64,000 nucleotides of DNA from Linum tenue (Eukaryota > Streptophyta > Magnoliopsida > Malpighiales > Linaceae): the NCBI GenBank assembly GCA_946122785.1, contig CAMGYJ010000009.1, forward strand, positions 8,338,937 through 8,402,936, in the 5' to 3' direction. The position numbers were made by a program, and so were the translations under genes. Below are positions 1 through 10,735 of the stretch, piece by piece. The notes under the pieces were generated by a model. The model worked only from the letters and a program-made list of their open reading frames with translations. It ran no database searches and had not been told where the DNA came from. Numbering within the stretch: position 1 is the first letter of the stretch; the number at the start of each line of letters is the position of its first letter.

Positions 1-629
1 AGGGCCACCACCGCCGCCGGAGCAGCCGGCGCCTCCGCCTTCTCCCCACCCCCATGATCTCCCGTCACGAACCTCCAGCACCTCGACGATAGCTCGACGT
101 AGGGGGTCAAAACGCCGCCGTAAAACACGCCGATCTCGCGGTGGGAGAGGACGGAGCCGGCGCGGTAGTGGGCGGCGAGGGCGACGCGCCAGTGGTCGTA
201 GGGGGTGGCGTCGAGGAGGTCCGGGTGGCGGTGGAGGAGGTCGCAGAGGAGGAGGAGGAGGAGGGCGGCGTCGGCGTCGCGGTGGTGGAAGGCGGCGGGC
301 GGCGGCGGAGGGGGAGGGGAGAAGTGGGAGGTGAGGTGGTGGAGGGAGGAGAGGAGGTGTTTGGCGACGAGGTGGGTTTTTTGAGGGAGGGAGAGGGAGT
401 GGAGGTGGGCGAGGGCGAGGGAGAAGGCGGCGGGGGAGGTGAGGAGGGCGGAGAGGCGGTGGCGGCGGGTGTCGGCGAGGGAGAGGAGGGAGGAGGTGAG
501 GGCGGCGAGGTTGTGGGGAGGGAGGGTGGAGAGTGCTGCCATTATCATTCGGGTCTCGTTTCCTTCATCTGGGAAGAAGTCGTTTTTATTCGCTGCGGGT
601 GGTGGTGGTAGTGGTGTTTGGAGTTCCAT
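1..629 (-). CDS. Unrecognised Leu/Pro/His-rich protein, 5' part only
   Basis: An open frame runs on the minus strand from an ATG at 629-627 to the window edge without a stop: 209 codons, cut at the 3' side. The protein begins MELQTPLPPPPAANKNDFF and soon becomes strongly Leu/Ala/His/Pro rich. It has a run of seven prolines and long leucine-histidine helices, then a less biased stretch containing the motif REIGVFYGGVLTPYVEL. The coding strand is almost all pyrimidine between about 130 and 530. Codon use is very GC-rich, unlike the other genes here, but the frame stays open on this strand and the later residues look like a normal folded domain. I do not recognise the family. The plus-strand ORF over the same bases is Gly/Glu/Val low-complexity and is taken as its shadow. 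Confidence 0.7.
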   Translation of the reverse strand, partial: MELQTPLPPPPAANKNDFFPDEGNETRMIMAALSTLPPHNLAALTSSLLSLADTRRHRLSALLTSPAAFSLALAHLHSLSLPQKTHLVAKHLLSSLHHLTSHFSPPPPPPPAAFHHRDADAALLLLLLCDLLHRHPDLLDATPYDHWRVALAAHYRAGSVLSHREIGVFYGGVLTPYVELSSRCWRFVTGDHGGGEKAEAPAAPAAVVA

Positions 630-1311
630 GGTATGGGATCTTGTGCAATCCTAAGATTGGATTGGATTGGATTGTTTGGAAATGGAGGGAATGGGGATGG
701 CTTCCTTTTATAGTCTCCCTTCACCCCGGTCCTACTTTTCTTTTCCCGTTTTCTTTGGTAGTCTACATGGTATCAGTTTTACAGAGATGTCCAAGAGCTA
801 AAATATGCAAATTCTACAACAAATGTAATGCATGTAAGGTTGATCCATCGAGGCAAACCGAAATCCCGAATCACAGAAAGTGAGGATTGATGAATTCAAT
901 GGAAATGGAGTCGGCTTGGGAATGACAAGTCATTCGTCCACATGTGTATGTCCAATGCAGACACTCTTCACAGCCCACGTTTCTCTTTTCTAGCATCCCC
1001 TGTTAGTCAAGTGATGTCTCTTCACCAGCAACAAAACAAGCAGAAGAAGGAGGAGAAGAGAAAAACAAACCCTTTGGCCCATCCAATCCATGGCTCATCC
1101 CTCTTGTCTCCCCTGCACATGCATTATTCTTCCTCATAAACAACCAACTCCTTGGAACTTTCTTCGCCAAACCCATTAATAACACAAAACCAACCATCTA
1201 TCACGCCCTCTTGTCACCCTTTCACACCGTCATTCACAGCTTTTCATATTGCAAGACTTTGCTTTAACTGAACTCAACCCTGCATCATGATCTCGCAGCT
1301 ACACATTCTGT
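630..1311. other. Intergenic: promoter side of the 5' partial gene
   Basis: No coding region is supported. The stretch lies between the ATG of the minus-strand gene at 629 and the 3' end of the PPR gene. Short ORFs at 942-1197 lack any family signature. The bases next to the ATG should be the promoter and leader of the minus-strand gene; I see no clear TATA box. Confidence 0.5.
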
Positions 1312-1447
1312 AATCAAGTACTCTTTCTCGATTATCGGTGCGTTTGCCTTTCTTTGTCTAGCATCCATTTCAAGACTAGTATAGTGGGATTAGTTCAGCT
1401 GAAAGCTCCACGCCTTCGAAGATTTACATTGTAACACGGCTATCATC
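1312..1447 (-). repeat. Kinesin-5 gene fragment copied at the PPR 3' end
   Basis: Bases 1312-1447 match the kinesin-5 gene at about 8121-8331 in the same orientation. The match covers part of a kinesin exon (residues like [18 protein letters not shown]) and part of the intron upstream of it. Relative to the kinesin copy, about 75 bp (roughly 8197-8272) are missing. The block reaches into the last codons of the PPR gene, including its TAA stop at 1424-1426. The exon part is conserved kinesin protein, so kinesin is the likely donor. Confidence 0.85.
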
Positions 1448-3280
1448 TATCCAGCTACGACCAGAGATCTTCTTCAACCCAATATCGTTCATCCTATCTC
1501 TCACCTCATCGGCCTCTTTCCATCTCCCCGCTTGTGCGTATAAATTTGCCATGATCATATAATTTCCTGTATTCTCTGGTTCAATGACAAACAAACGATC
1601 ACACACGAACTTTGCGAGTTCAACATCACCAGCTTCTGAAGCTCCATGAAGCAATACCCCCCAAATTTTGGCACTTGGTTTAATTGGCATGTTGGAAACA
1701 AATTCTTTTGCCTCTGAGAGCCTCCCGGCTCTGCATAGAGCAGTTGCCACGCAGGAATAATGCTCGACGAACGGTTGGATGCCATAATTTGTCGACATGG
1801 CATTGAAGATCTCCCAAGATTTGTCCACCATTCCACAGTGAGCACAAGCTGACAACACTGCTGTGAATGTAACTCCATCAGGCTGGATGCCCTTGTTTAG
1901 CATCATATGAAAAAGCACAAGAGTTGAGCTAGCATCTCCGTTTGATGAATATGCAGATATTATTGAAGTCCACAAAATCAAGCTCCGTTCTTTTGACTGC
2001 TCAAAAACAACCTGCGCCCCTGTTATAAATCCTGACTTGCCATAGATATCAATGATTGCAGTTGCTACATATACGTTCTGGTCGTAGAGATTTCTGACAG
2101 CATGACCGTGGACCTCTTTGCCTGCTTTGAGATTCGAATAGTGGGATAGTGCAGGTAGAAGGCTTGAAAGGGTCACCGGATTAGGGCTTAAACCAGATGC
2201 CAACATTTCCCTGAACAATTCTATAACCTGCTCATGCCGATTATTTTGTGCCAAGCCTGAAATCACTGCATTCCAAGCACTTATCCAATGAGATTTTGTT
2301 GATCTGAAGATATCCACAGCCTCGCTTACTAAGCCATGAAGCATGTAGCCAGATATAATTGAGCCGTAAGTCACATTATCTCTATCACTCATGTCTTCAA
2401 ACAATTCCCTTGCGTATTCCAAGCTACCGCATTTGGCGTACATTCCAATGAACGCATTACGAACCTCCGTGTCCAATTCAATCCGATTATCAATGGCAAA
2501 TCTATGAACTTCCATTCCGAGAACAAGATCAGCTGACTGGCCACACGCTTGCAGGACGCTAACGATAGTTACAGCATTCGGCATAAACCCAGACGATTCT
2601 AACATGTCTCTGTACAATCCTTTGCACTGCTCATAAAATCCAGCTTGAGAGTATCCTGCAATCATCGAGTTCCACGATACTACATCTCTTTGAGTCATTT
2701 CGTCGAACACCTTCCTCGCAAGGACGATGGCAACACATTTAGCATAGTAACTGATCAGAGCATTCCCAACGAAAACGTCACCCTCCAACCCATTTCTGAG
2801 AATAAACCCATGCACCTGTTTTCCAGCTTTCACATCGCCATAGGGTAACTTCCCCAGCGACTTCATAAGAGACGTGACCGAGTAATTGTTGGGTCTAGCC
2901 TCGAGCTCATTTGAAAGAGCCAACTCCGCGAAGAGATTAAGCGCGTCGCTGTGGCAGTCATTGATAGAATAAGAGATGAGCATCGCATTGTAAGCGAAAG
3001 TGTTCTTGTGGGGAATTTGGTCGAACACGCTCCGGGCATGGCACAGGTTGCCTGTTTTAGCATAGAGATTGATGAGCTTGGAACCAAGGAAATTGTCGGG
3101 AATGACTGAGAGGAGGTTTAGCCGAGCGTGCAGTTGCTTCCCTTGAACAGGGAGACGCCGATCGGTGAACTGCTGGAAGAGGCGGCCGCAGGAGGCAAAG
3201 TCGATGCCGTCGGCGAAGGTCTGAAGGTAACGAAAGCCTCGATGGACTAGGCCGCCGAAGTGGTCCGTCAAGTTTCTCAT
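1424..3280 (-). CDS. Pentatricopeptide repeat protein (E-type PLS), At2g37310-like
   Basis: Single-exon gene of 618 aa, ATG at 3280-3278. The protein is a series of 31-36 residue PPR units with typical signatures such as KLINLYAKTGNL, ARKVFDEMTQRDVVSWNSMI and VFVGNALISYYAKC, ending in an E-type tail (PSAKIWGVLLHGASEAGDVE, then GRSWIDD). There is no DYW deaminase domain. PPR proteins of this class bind single-stranded RNA in mitochondria or plastids, commonly for C-to-U editing, and recruit a partner when DYW is absent. The order of units recalls Arabidopsis At2g37310 (from memory). The last codons and stop lie in DNA shared with the kinesin-5 gene, so the true C-terminus may be recent. It is divergently arranged with the Tudor-like gene at 4425, with a MITE between them. 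Confidence 0.9.
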   Translation of the reverse strand: MRNLTDHFGGLVHRGFRYLQTFADGIDFASCGRLFQQFTDRRLPVQGKQLHARLNLLSVIPDNFLGSKLINLYAKTGNLCHARSVFDQIPHKNTFAYNAMLISYSINDCHSDALNLFAELALSNELEARPNNYSVTSLMKSLGKLPYGDVKAGKQVHGFILRNGLEGDVFVGNALISYYAKCVAIVLARKVFDEMTQRDVVSWNSMIAGYSQAGFYEQCKGLYRDMLESSGFMPNAVTIVSVLQACGQSADLVLGMEVHRFAIDNRIELDTEVRNAFIGMYAKCGSLEYARELFEDMSDRDNVTYGSIISGYMLHGLVSEAVDIFRSTKSHWISAWNAVISGLAQNNRHEQVIELFREMLASGLSPNPVTLSSLLPALSHYSNLKAGKEVHGHAVRNLYDQNVYVATAIIDIYGKSGFITGAQVVFEQSKERSLILWTSIISAYSSNGDASSTLVLFHMMLNKGIQPDGVTFTAVLSACAHCGMVDKSWEIFNAMSTNYGIQPFVEHYSCVATALCRAGRLSEAKEFVSNMPIKPSAKIWGVLLHGASEAGDVELAKFVCDRLFVIEPENTGNYMIMANLYAQAGRWKEADEVRDRMNDIGLKKISGRSWIDDSRVTM

Positions 3281-3493
3281 TCACTCGTTCGGCTGCCCAA
3301 AGCAAGCCGGATCTCTTTTCTTAAAAGGCACTGGCACAAACGGCGTCGTTTACCCCTTGGTCTTTTAACGGCGTCCACGCTCCGTTTTGACTGGCGCCGT
3401 TTTAGCAACCATAGTCTAAACTCTAAAGCCGTCAAAATCCCAATTCTTGGCGGGGCCGAACGGAGGCGGCCGTCAGGGTGTTTGGGGTGCTGA

Positions 3494-4217
3494 TCAGAGG
3501 ATAGGGCTGGGAAAATAGACCAGACCGTTAGAAAAACCGTGGTCCAAACCGTACCGCACAGTTTGGTCCGGACCGTAGACCGTGAAGTATGGTCTGGTCT
3601 GGTCCATGGTCTGTATTATTTTATGATTTGATCTCTTGGTCTGGTCTGGTCTAGACCGCGTTTACCGGACCAAACCGTAGACCCAACTGACTTGTCAATA
3701 CGTGTTAACAACCCATTCGACCACTCTCCAAACTCCCACAACGACACCCAAGTCTCAACCTTAATTTTGTGAATCTCTTCCCTCCTTCATTCACAACCAC
3801 ATTTAACCACAGAGTAGAGATAATCGTGTCTCCATATGACATTATGTTAATGTTTATGAAATTATGGTGCAAGCTGATATGCTTTTACTTTGTATCTTTG
3901 TTATGTACTAAGATTTAGAGTATCAAAATTATTCATGCATGTTAGGATTAATGTTTTAAGGCAAATAACAATTATTTTTCTTGGTTATTGGTTCAATTTT
4001 TTGTGTGGTTGACTAAACAAATTATTCATTTTTCGTTGAGTGTGGTCTATCTGGACCAGACCAGACCGAACCAGACCGCACAGGCGTGGTCTGGACCAGA
4101 CCATATAGTCTGTGGTCTGGTCTGTGGTCTATACTTTAGCCTCTCGGTCTGGACCGTAGACCGTATATATGGTCTGGTCTGGACCAGATCGCACCGTTTC
4201 CTAGCCCTATCAGAGCA
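3494..4217. mobile_element. hAT-type MITE in a divergent promoter
   Basis: The element spans 3502-4209 (708 bp). It begins TAGGGCTGGGAAAA, and its right end reads TAGGGCTAGGAAAC in reverse complement. It is flanked by 8-bp target copies that match at 7 of 8 bases (TCAGAGGA at 3494-3501, TCAGAGCA at 4210-4217). Both ends carry many copies of GGTCTGG/CCAGACC and GACCGTAGACC, which would fold into hairpins. The middle is AT-rich with no transposase. Terminal TAGGG-GG and an 8-bp duplication are features of hAT elements. It depends on a transposase encoded elsewhere. Confidence 0.85.
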
Positions 4218-4424
4218 TGTTCTGATCTCAGACTGAGCTGGAAATCGGCTCTTCAATCGTGGTTACATTGAATTCGGCCGAAGCATCTCGATTCTCCGAA
4301 TTCGTTGTTTGCCGGTAATTCATATCGGCGGAATCAGTCTTTTTTCTGGAGGAATTGAAGGCAAATCGATCAGCTGCGTTGAGAATTAGGTTTAATTTTG
4401 AGACGATTTGATCGACAGCTGCAG

Positions 4425-4934
4425 ATGGATAGCAGCAGGGGCAAACAGGCGGAATCGCCATCTTCACCGAGCACGGTCTTCAAGTTACCAGGAGAGCCTG
4501 CCGTCATTATCAATGGCGTCCCTGACATTGGCCCGGCGAAGAACGACGCTTCCGTTGCTCTTGCTATCGTCGAGATTCCAGAGGAATCGCAAGGCACGAC
4601 GGCAGGCTTTCTTGGGACGGAAGGGTTCGGGGATTGGCTGGAAGGGAGGAAAGTGAGGAAGCTGTTTGGGAACAAGCATTTCTCTGGCACAGTGAGTCGG
4701 TACGACAAGGAAACTCGGTGGTACAGAGTGGTGTACGAAGACGGCGACTTCGAAGATCTGGAATGGAAAGAGCTGGAGCCGGTTCTTCTGCCTCTGGACA
4801 TCACTGTTCCGCTGAAGACACTGGCACTGAAAGTTGTGGGACGAAGCCAGACTGTACCGCCTAAAGTTTGGAAAACCGGGTCTGCGACCAAAGCTAGAAA
4901 GAAGACTCAAGGTATGGGAGACCAAATTGCATGA
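4425..4934 (+). CDS. Small Tudor/PTM-type chromatin-reader-like protein
   Basis: Single-exon ORF of 169 aa from the ATG at 4425 (MDSSRGK). The longer frame upstream has no ATG. Residues 1-65 are Ser/Pro/Ala rich and probably disordered. Residues 73-122 form a Tudor-like fold signature: GRKVRKLFGNKHFSGTV, then YDKETRWYRVVYEDGDFEDL and WKELEPVLL. That pattern (basic start, F.G.V, Y.V.YEDGD.E.L) occurs in plant PTM and DDT/PHD proteins and in other Tudor-type readers of methylated histone tails. The basic C-terminus (TKARKKTQ) would suit nuclear location. The domain call comes from sequence pattern; a role in chromatin is inference. The gene is divergent from the PPR gene and convergent with kinesin-5. 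Confidence 0.8.
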   Translation: MDSSRGKQAESPSSPSTVFKLPGEPAVIINGVPDIGPAKNDASVALAIVEIPEESQGTTAGFLGTEGFGDWLEGRKVRKLFGNKHFSGTVSRYDKETRWYRVVYEDGDFEDLEWKELEPVLLPLDITVPLKTLALKVVGRSQTVPPKVWKTGSATKARKKTQGMGDQIA

Positions 4935-5360
4935 TCAGACTGTTTGCTTGCCTTATAATTCGGTTGCCGGGTTGCAATGTTCATCTTGTTCTGGACAATG
5001 CTGCTGCTGCTGCTTGTTCTTTAGGTATGGATACTGATGTAAATGGAAATCTGATTGATCAAAGGTTTAATATAACGGTTTACTTTGGTCGATCAAAAGA
5101 GTAACAGGCACCAGCTTAACGAACATGAAATTCATTTTGTTCTTGCTCTTATTACACAAATATTGCCTTCTAGTTTCATCAAAAGAAGGTGTGATCCATA
5201 AAACTATCTCCTTTTTCTGAGAACTTCCTGAGTAAGGAAGGTTGATCGGAATGGCTCCGAAATTTACTTTTGTCAGCTATAGATATAAACATCAACACTT
5301 GGTTTTGCCTCAACAAATAAGTATTTGGGCCAATGAAATTGAGTGTCTCTTGGTTGACCC
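4935..5360. other. Convergent 3' flanks of Tudor-like and kinesin-5 genes
   Basis: A non-coding 426-bp gap between two stops. It should hold the 3' UTRs of the Tudor-like gene (from the left) and of kinesin-5 (from the right). No conserved ORF is present. Confidence 0.5.
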
Positions 5361-8300
5361 TCAATTGATGGCTATGAGGGCAGCTCTTGGCGAAGGACAC
5401 AAAATGTTGTCTTCAGAATCCTGAGAAACTAGCGATGTCTTTGATTCATCGAAGTCATGTTCTGCTGCCGAATCCCCAGAGTTTAAAGCACTTAATAATA
5501 CTTCAAAGTCTGGTGTTCTCAGCTCCTCAATGGTTGTACTGCTTGGTATGCTGTATTTTGCCTTTGTGAGTGAGGTGCACGTGTCATCAACCTGATACGA
5601 TCCATTAATTCAGAAGGTCTCCATTTACTCCGTCCAACACCGTAGTTAGATATAGAACCTGCACTTTGACATTATTCTTGGAAATTGATGTTCTTACCTT
5701 GTATTCACTAACTAGGCATTGCCCTGCATTTTCATTGATCTTGTGCACTCCGTCTTGGTGATCTCCATCAAGGTTCTTCATATCCTTGATAGAAGGAGCA
5801 ACGATCATCTTCATGTTGTTTTCTGCTTCATGGTCCAGTTTCAGTAGACCTGCAGGCCGGTTAAACAATAATGACTCTTAGGGATCTGTTTTCTGGTGAT
5901 AGAAGATTCCAGGTACAGAACTTACTTGAGATGGTGCGTATGAGAGACTGGTTTGCAATGTCAGATTGTTTAAGTGTAGAAGTAGCTATTGATGTAAGCT
6001 TTTCGAAGGTCTCATGGTTGGTTTCTACTCCATCCCTGGGGAAGTAACAGGAAATGGCAGTCTTACATTGTACTTACTTTTCAAACTTTGGTATGGTGGA
6101 TTCAACATTCCTGAAAATTGCTTACCCGGCAATGGCAAAAACAGAATCTATGCTTCTCTTCTGCTGATCAAGAATCGATTCGTATGCGTCTTTGCACTTT
6201 GTGGCTCCGCTTCTTGCTTTTGCTAGGCTAGGAAGACGAATTAGAAAAGATTAGGAACGATGTAAGTGCTGAGTTGTTGTTGTTAAGTGAGAACGCAGTT
6301 GTTATTGCTTTAGGCACTCACCATTGATGAAGGTGTGCTTCCAAGTCAACTTTCCCATTTGTCACTGAACTCACAACTTCAGCATATTTAGCCTCTGCTG
6401 TCTCCAAGTGATCTCTCCATTCACAGTTGACAGAAGAAGCAACATTGTCCAGGCTCGAGAGCTCAAGCTGTAAGTTGCAGTTCCCTGTACCCATGCTTTC
6501 CAGAAGGCTACTAATTGATGTTTGAACCTGGATATTGATGAAAGTAGAAAGAAAAATGAACATTAGCCACTGTTGTATTAAAATTGTGAGATAAATTGCA
6601 ATTTGTTTGACTGTCGTGAACGATGAGCAGAAAGCTACCTGCTTTTTCTTCCGAGCATTTGAACTATCCAACATCTCTGCTATTTTCTCCAACATCAGGT
6701 CCTTCTCCAAAGCGGCACTTACCTGCACGTGTGAACAGGTTATTGTTTTGTCTTTCCCAAAGAAATTTGTCTATGGAAATTAACAGAAAATGTGCAAGTA
6801 CTCCAAACTCATATTCATCAAAAGAAGGGGGAAAAAGTACCTCAAACTCCTTCTCGAGCTCATATAGCTTTCTACCAGTAGTTAATTGGGTCTCTTCTGC
6901 TATTCGAGACAGGTTCGAAGCATGGATGCCTAATTTCGAAGTAAAGCTTGTCATAGCTTCAGTCATTGATTTGGTCATTTGCAATGTCTTGGAATGAGTC
7001 TGCTCAATAGAGTAACAGAGTTCAGTAATTGATGGACATCAGTTCAGTATGCCCACAAAAGAAGTAACCATTTTGTTTAAGGGTTTCCATATATCAACGG
7101 AGGAAAAATGGTCCAGTTACCAAACCTCATGAAGCTGCTGTGCATATTTGGCAAGTTTTTCCTCTTCTGTAAACAACTCAGTTTGTACGACTTTGAGGAT
7201 GCCATGTATTTCCATAAACTTTTCTTCTACATGCTGCACAGTTTTTTAGAGACTTGTATCAGTGAAGGTTGAAAGCCAAGATGTGTGATATAGGAAGTGA
7301 GCCAGAAACCTAATAATTACCTCAACAAGAGTAGTAGAGTTTCTCAGGACTTCCGAAGTTACATTGGAGAATGCTTGCTGGTAACCCTCGTCGAGTTCCC
7401 CAGCTATGTTTTCCAATGACTTGATGCTACTGCCATAACTGCCATTGAAATTCACAACTTCTGATAGAAGTCCTTCAGTACCCTGCAAAATAGGGAAAAG
7501 GTTACTGTATCATGTGATACCAGTAAAAGTACAAGGGTAATATGCATGTAGGAGGAGTTCCTTTCACACCGATTCTTTATCAGCTACGAATAAGCTGAAG
7601 TCTTTCTCTATTGATTTTAGCTGTTGCTCCTGCTTTGCAGTGGCGCTTGAAACTATTGCGTGCAAACCGTCAAGCTCTTGACCGAGCTGAGTTTGAAAGT
7701 TCTGGAGAAGAAGTCTGTTTGCTTCTCCTACTTTGGCTTGTTCTTCTGTTAGCCACATAGGACAAACCCAAAAGCTTATTATGTGCCTGTACAGAACTAC
7801 AATGCATGTGAATATGTGATTATGAAAAACTTCTCAAAGCTAACCAATTTGCCCGAAGAAAGTTGACGCCTCTTTAGCTGCACCATCCAGCTCCTCCCGT
7901 AGCGTCAAAGCTTGATCCATAAGCGCTTTCTCTGGAAAAATTTGCTTTACCAGTTAGTTTCTTTTCTTCAGGAACTTTTTTATGCGAGAAACGCCCAGAG
8001 ATACAAACTTGCGTCCATTTCATTTGAGGACAGCAAACTGGAAAGGGTTATTATAGGCTAATACAAACTTGCCAACACTTGTGACGGGAATTTGCCTCAC
8101 CAGATTGAAGGAGATTAGAAATCAAGTACTCTTTCTCTATTATTGTTGCGTTTGCCTTTTTTTGTCTAGCATCCATTTCAAGTATAGTATTGTGTGATTC
8201 TTGAAGTTCTTTCTGCCATCAAAGAACATTGAGAAGATCTCTTAGTTCATTAACCAAATGCAAGTCATGGTAGCAGTTCAGCTGAAAGCTCCACGCCTTC

Positions 8301-10735
8301 GAATATTTAAATTGTATATCATGGTTATCGTTGATCACCTGTGTCTTTTGAAGTTTTTCTCTTAGTTCAGCTGTCTGAAGCTGCTGATCATCATAAAGGC
8401 TCTGAAGTTCCATATGATGCTGCTACCAGAATGATACTCGTCAGCTATCCAACTTAAATAGATGCACGAAGAACGAAGATTGTTGAGAAACAGCGTACCT
8501 TGTCTTTGATTTCTAATTCTAGTTCCAAATTCTCAACTTTCTCAACCATCGCCTGTGCAAGCAGAGTAACTTCAATCTGACTATCACAATCTCAACTATG
8601 ATAGTAAAAGACTAAGCTAGAGTTTATACCTTCATCTCAGCTTCTTCAGCCAGGTAACGATTAACTGGTACATACATGCCATTCTTCTCTCTAGCAGCAT
8701 ATAGTTCTGCACTTAAAGAAAGAAAGAAAAACAGCATAGAGTTTATGGAAAAGAAGATGCGATAATTTGTATGTCATGTTTCCACTGAACTGCACTTGAC
8801 AACCTTGCCTAAGACGATCTATCTCAGAGTAAAGATCCTTGAGCAGCTCAGCTTTTATTGTCCTCTGATTCACCTGATTCATCAACAGTACATCTATAAG
8901 CCAGAATGCAATTAAGCAAGGGAAACAAATACACGTATAATAACGGACTACTACTAGCCTCAGGTTTGTTTTTTATATTTTTGGCTCGGTGAGCATAATC
9001 TAGGGTATTAAGCGTCTCTTCCAAGGAATGAACAGATGGTGATATTGTGGCAATTATGCACGTCTTTGTCTTCCCACCTAGTGAATCCCTTAGCAACCTT
9101 GTCAATTTACTGTCCCTGATGTATTCAAGAGAGTTTAAAGTTCATTAGGTTCTCTAATCGCAGAAAGCTTCACTGTTTTACAGTAATGCATCATGACATT
9201 CTCTACCTGTATGGAACATGCCCAGAATGGTCAACCAATGCATTGATTACGCGGCCTAGCGTTAACAAGCTTTTGTTGATCTCTCCAGCTTCCCTCGCTC
9301 GTTCCTGCAACGACATTCATTCTTTTCTTTACAAATGAAGAAAGGATGGCGGCATAGAGCAAAGGTTGGCAATCATATTCTGAATATGTTAGTTTTGTAC
9401 CTCTTTTGCTCCAGAGCGCGAGATATTCTCAGACCCAGCAAGATCAACAAGATTAAGTTTCCCACACTTCACAAGCTCCTCGCCAACTGAAGAACCTTCC
9501 TCCTTGATGTAAATCGTAATCGAGAATATGGTGTGAGAACGACTGCTGGTTTTGTTAAGCAGTGTTGCAGCAGTCTGCCTCTTGGCAGAGCCTTTCTCCA
9601 AGATCTTGTATATTTCTTTAGCAGAAGAGACCAATTCCTGCTCTAACCCTCTTATGAAAACGCCTCCCTTGCCATCTTCCAAGAGGGCTATTGGCTTCTT
9701 CAGTTTCTCATCCACGCTAGCAGTAACACTTTCATCAGAGTCCGCCAGCAGGTCCATTATCTCCTCATTGTAAAGCTCCAGAAACGTCACTTTCATGCTG
9801 TAGTCTTCACTTCTGGCTTCCAGAACCTCAAATATTTGTTGAACAGCTCGTGGAATGATACCAGCATCACTAGGAAACTCCCCATCCTGAAAATAACCAA
9901 ACTAACCTTCAGCAAGTAGGGGTAAAACCATAACTGCTGAGCAATCTGACAACAGAATATCTAGTCAGTTAAAATTCAACCTCGGACACCATCCCTCCTT
10001 CCATTGTGTAAGTTTTACCAGTTCCAGTCTGTCCATAAGCGAAAATGGTACAATTGTAACCCTCGAGAACTTCATTCACAATTGGAGTCACAGCTGAATC
10101 AAACAAATCCGTCTGCTCGCATGTAGGACCAAACACCTATACCAACAATTATCAGCAAGACAACCCAGAAACCAATTCAATCTTTAGTCTAGCTTCAGTT
10201 ACAGTGAGATTAATCAAACTTTGTTCACTAACAAAAAACCAAGAAGCACAAAACTAAACCTTGTCAAACTGATAGCTCTTATCTATCTGCTTGTGAGCTG
10301 TATTCTGGACCAAAGACACTAATCCCTTCTTCACATTGCAAGAAATCACTGCATGAGATACCAAATGCTTCTCATCTTCATTCAACGGCCTGAAAATGTC
10401 TTACAATATGTAACCCCCACAACAAAACAAGAGTATGTTCTCAGTCGTACCAAAAAAAAAAAAAAAAACCCCAAGTCATCAATTCTTCATTACCTGCAAC
10501 GGAGAATGACCTGCACATTTACCCCCTTATCATTCTTACTGTTATTGTTCGAGTTCGCCTCTGATGGAACTGACGGCTCTTTGAAGCTTCTTGTCCGCAG
10601 GGAGTGAAGAGAAGAAGGAGAAACAGGGATCATGCTGGATCTTCGTTGCTGCTGGGAGTGTGAATGTTCCATTTGTGACGCTCTATGGAGAGAACCACCT
10701 TCCTGCAGCAACAACTTGCGCGGTGACGGGAACAT
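5361..10735 (-). CDS. Kinesin-5 (BimC/Eg5-type) mitotic motor, At2g37420-like
   Basis: Plus-end-directed spindle kinesin that forms bipolar tetramers and slides antiparallel microtubules. Rebuilt from 22 coding exons (minus strand): 10494-10735, 10260-10389, 9981-10136, 9401-9886, 9207-9304, 8959-9115, 8804-8873, 8630-8706, 8499-8552, 8339-8419, 8101-8212, 7845-7931, 7570-7745, 7321-7482, 7126-7233, 6841-6999, 6639-6722, 6322-6527, 6126-6227, 5926-6035, 5698-5849, 5361-5591. They join to 3240 nt, 1079 aa. Motor domain from about residue 71 ([12 protein letters not shown]) to 423. P-loop GQTGTGKT 159-166, switch I NKTSSRSH 287-294, switch II DLAGSE 324-329. A long coiled-coil stalk follows. 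A BimC-like tail motif IEELRTPDF sits at 1024-1032 and the protein ends ALIAIN. The start is ATG 10735; a longer reading frame upstream has an unlikely leader. Intron 6 has a GC donor. A few acceptors (6227, 6999, 8419) have close alternatives. Confidence 0.93.
8121..8331 (-). repeat. Kinesin-5 exon/intron block shared with the PPR 3' end
   Basis: Donor-side partner of the copy at 1312-1447. It covers most of the coding exon 8101-8212, the short intron above it and the region just below the exon at 8339. About 75 bp in the middle (8197-8272) have no counterpart in the other copy. Here the exon encodes conserved stalk residues ending [12 protein letters not shown], so this is the functional version. 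Confidence 0.85.

Noticed and set aside
141..611. Plus-strand ORF of 156 codons rich in Gly, Glu and Val
   Set aside because: It is the reverse complement of the minus-strand Leu/Pro/His-rich frame, has low-complexity repeats and no domain; the minus frame starts with ATG and later shows normal composition.
3988..4256. ORFs on both strands of about 70-80 codons
   Set aside because: They lie in the right arm of the hAT MITE and are produced by its GGTCTGG repeats.
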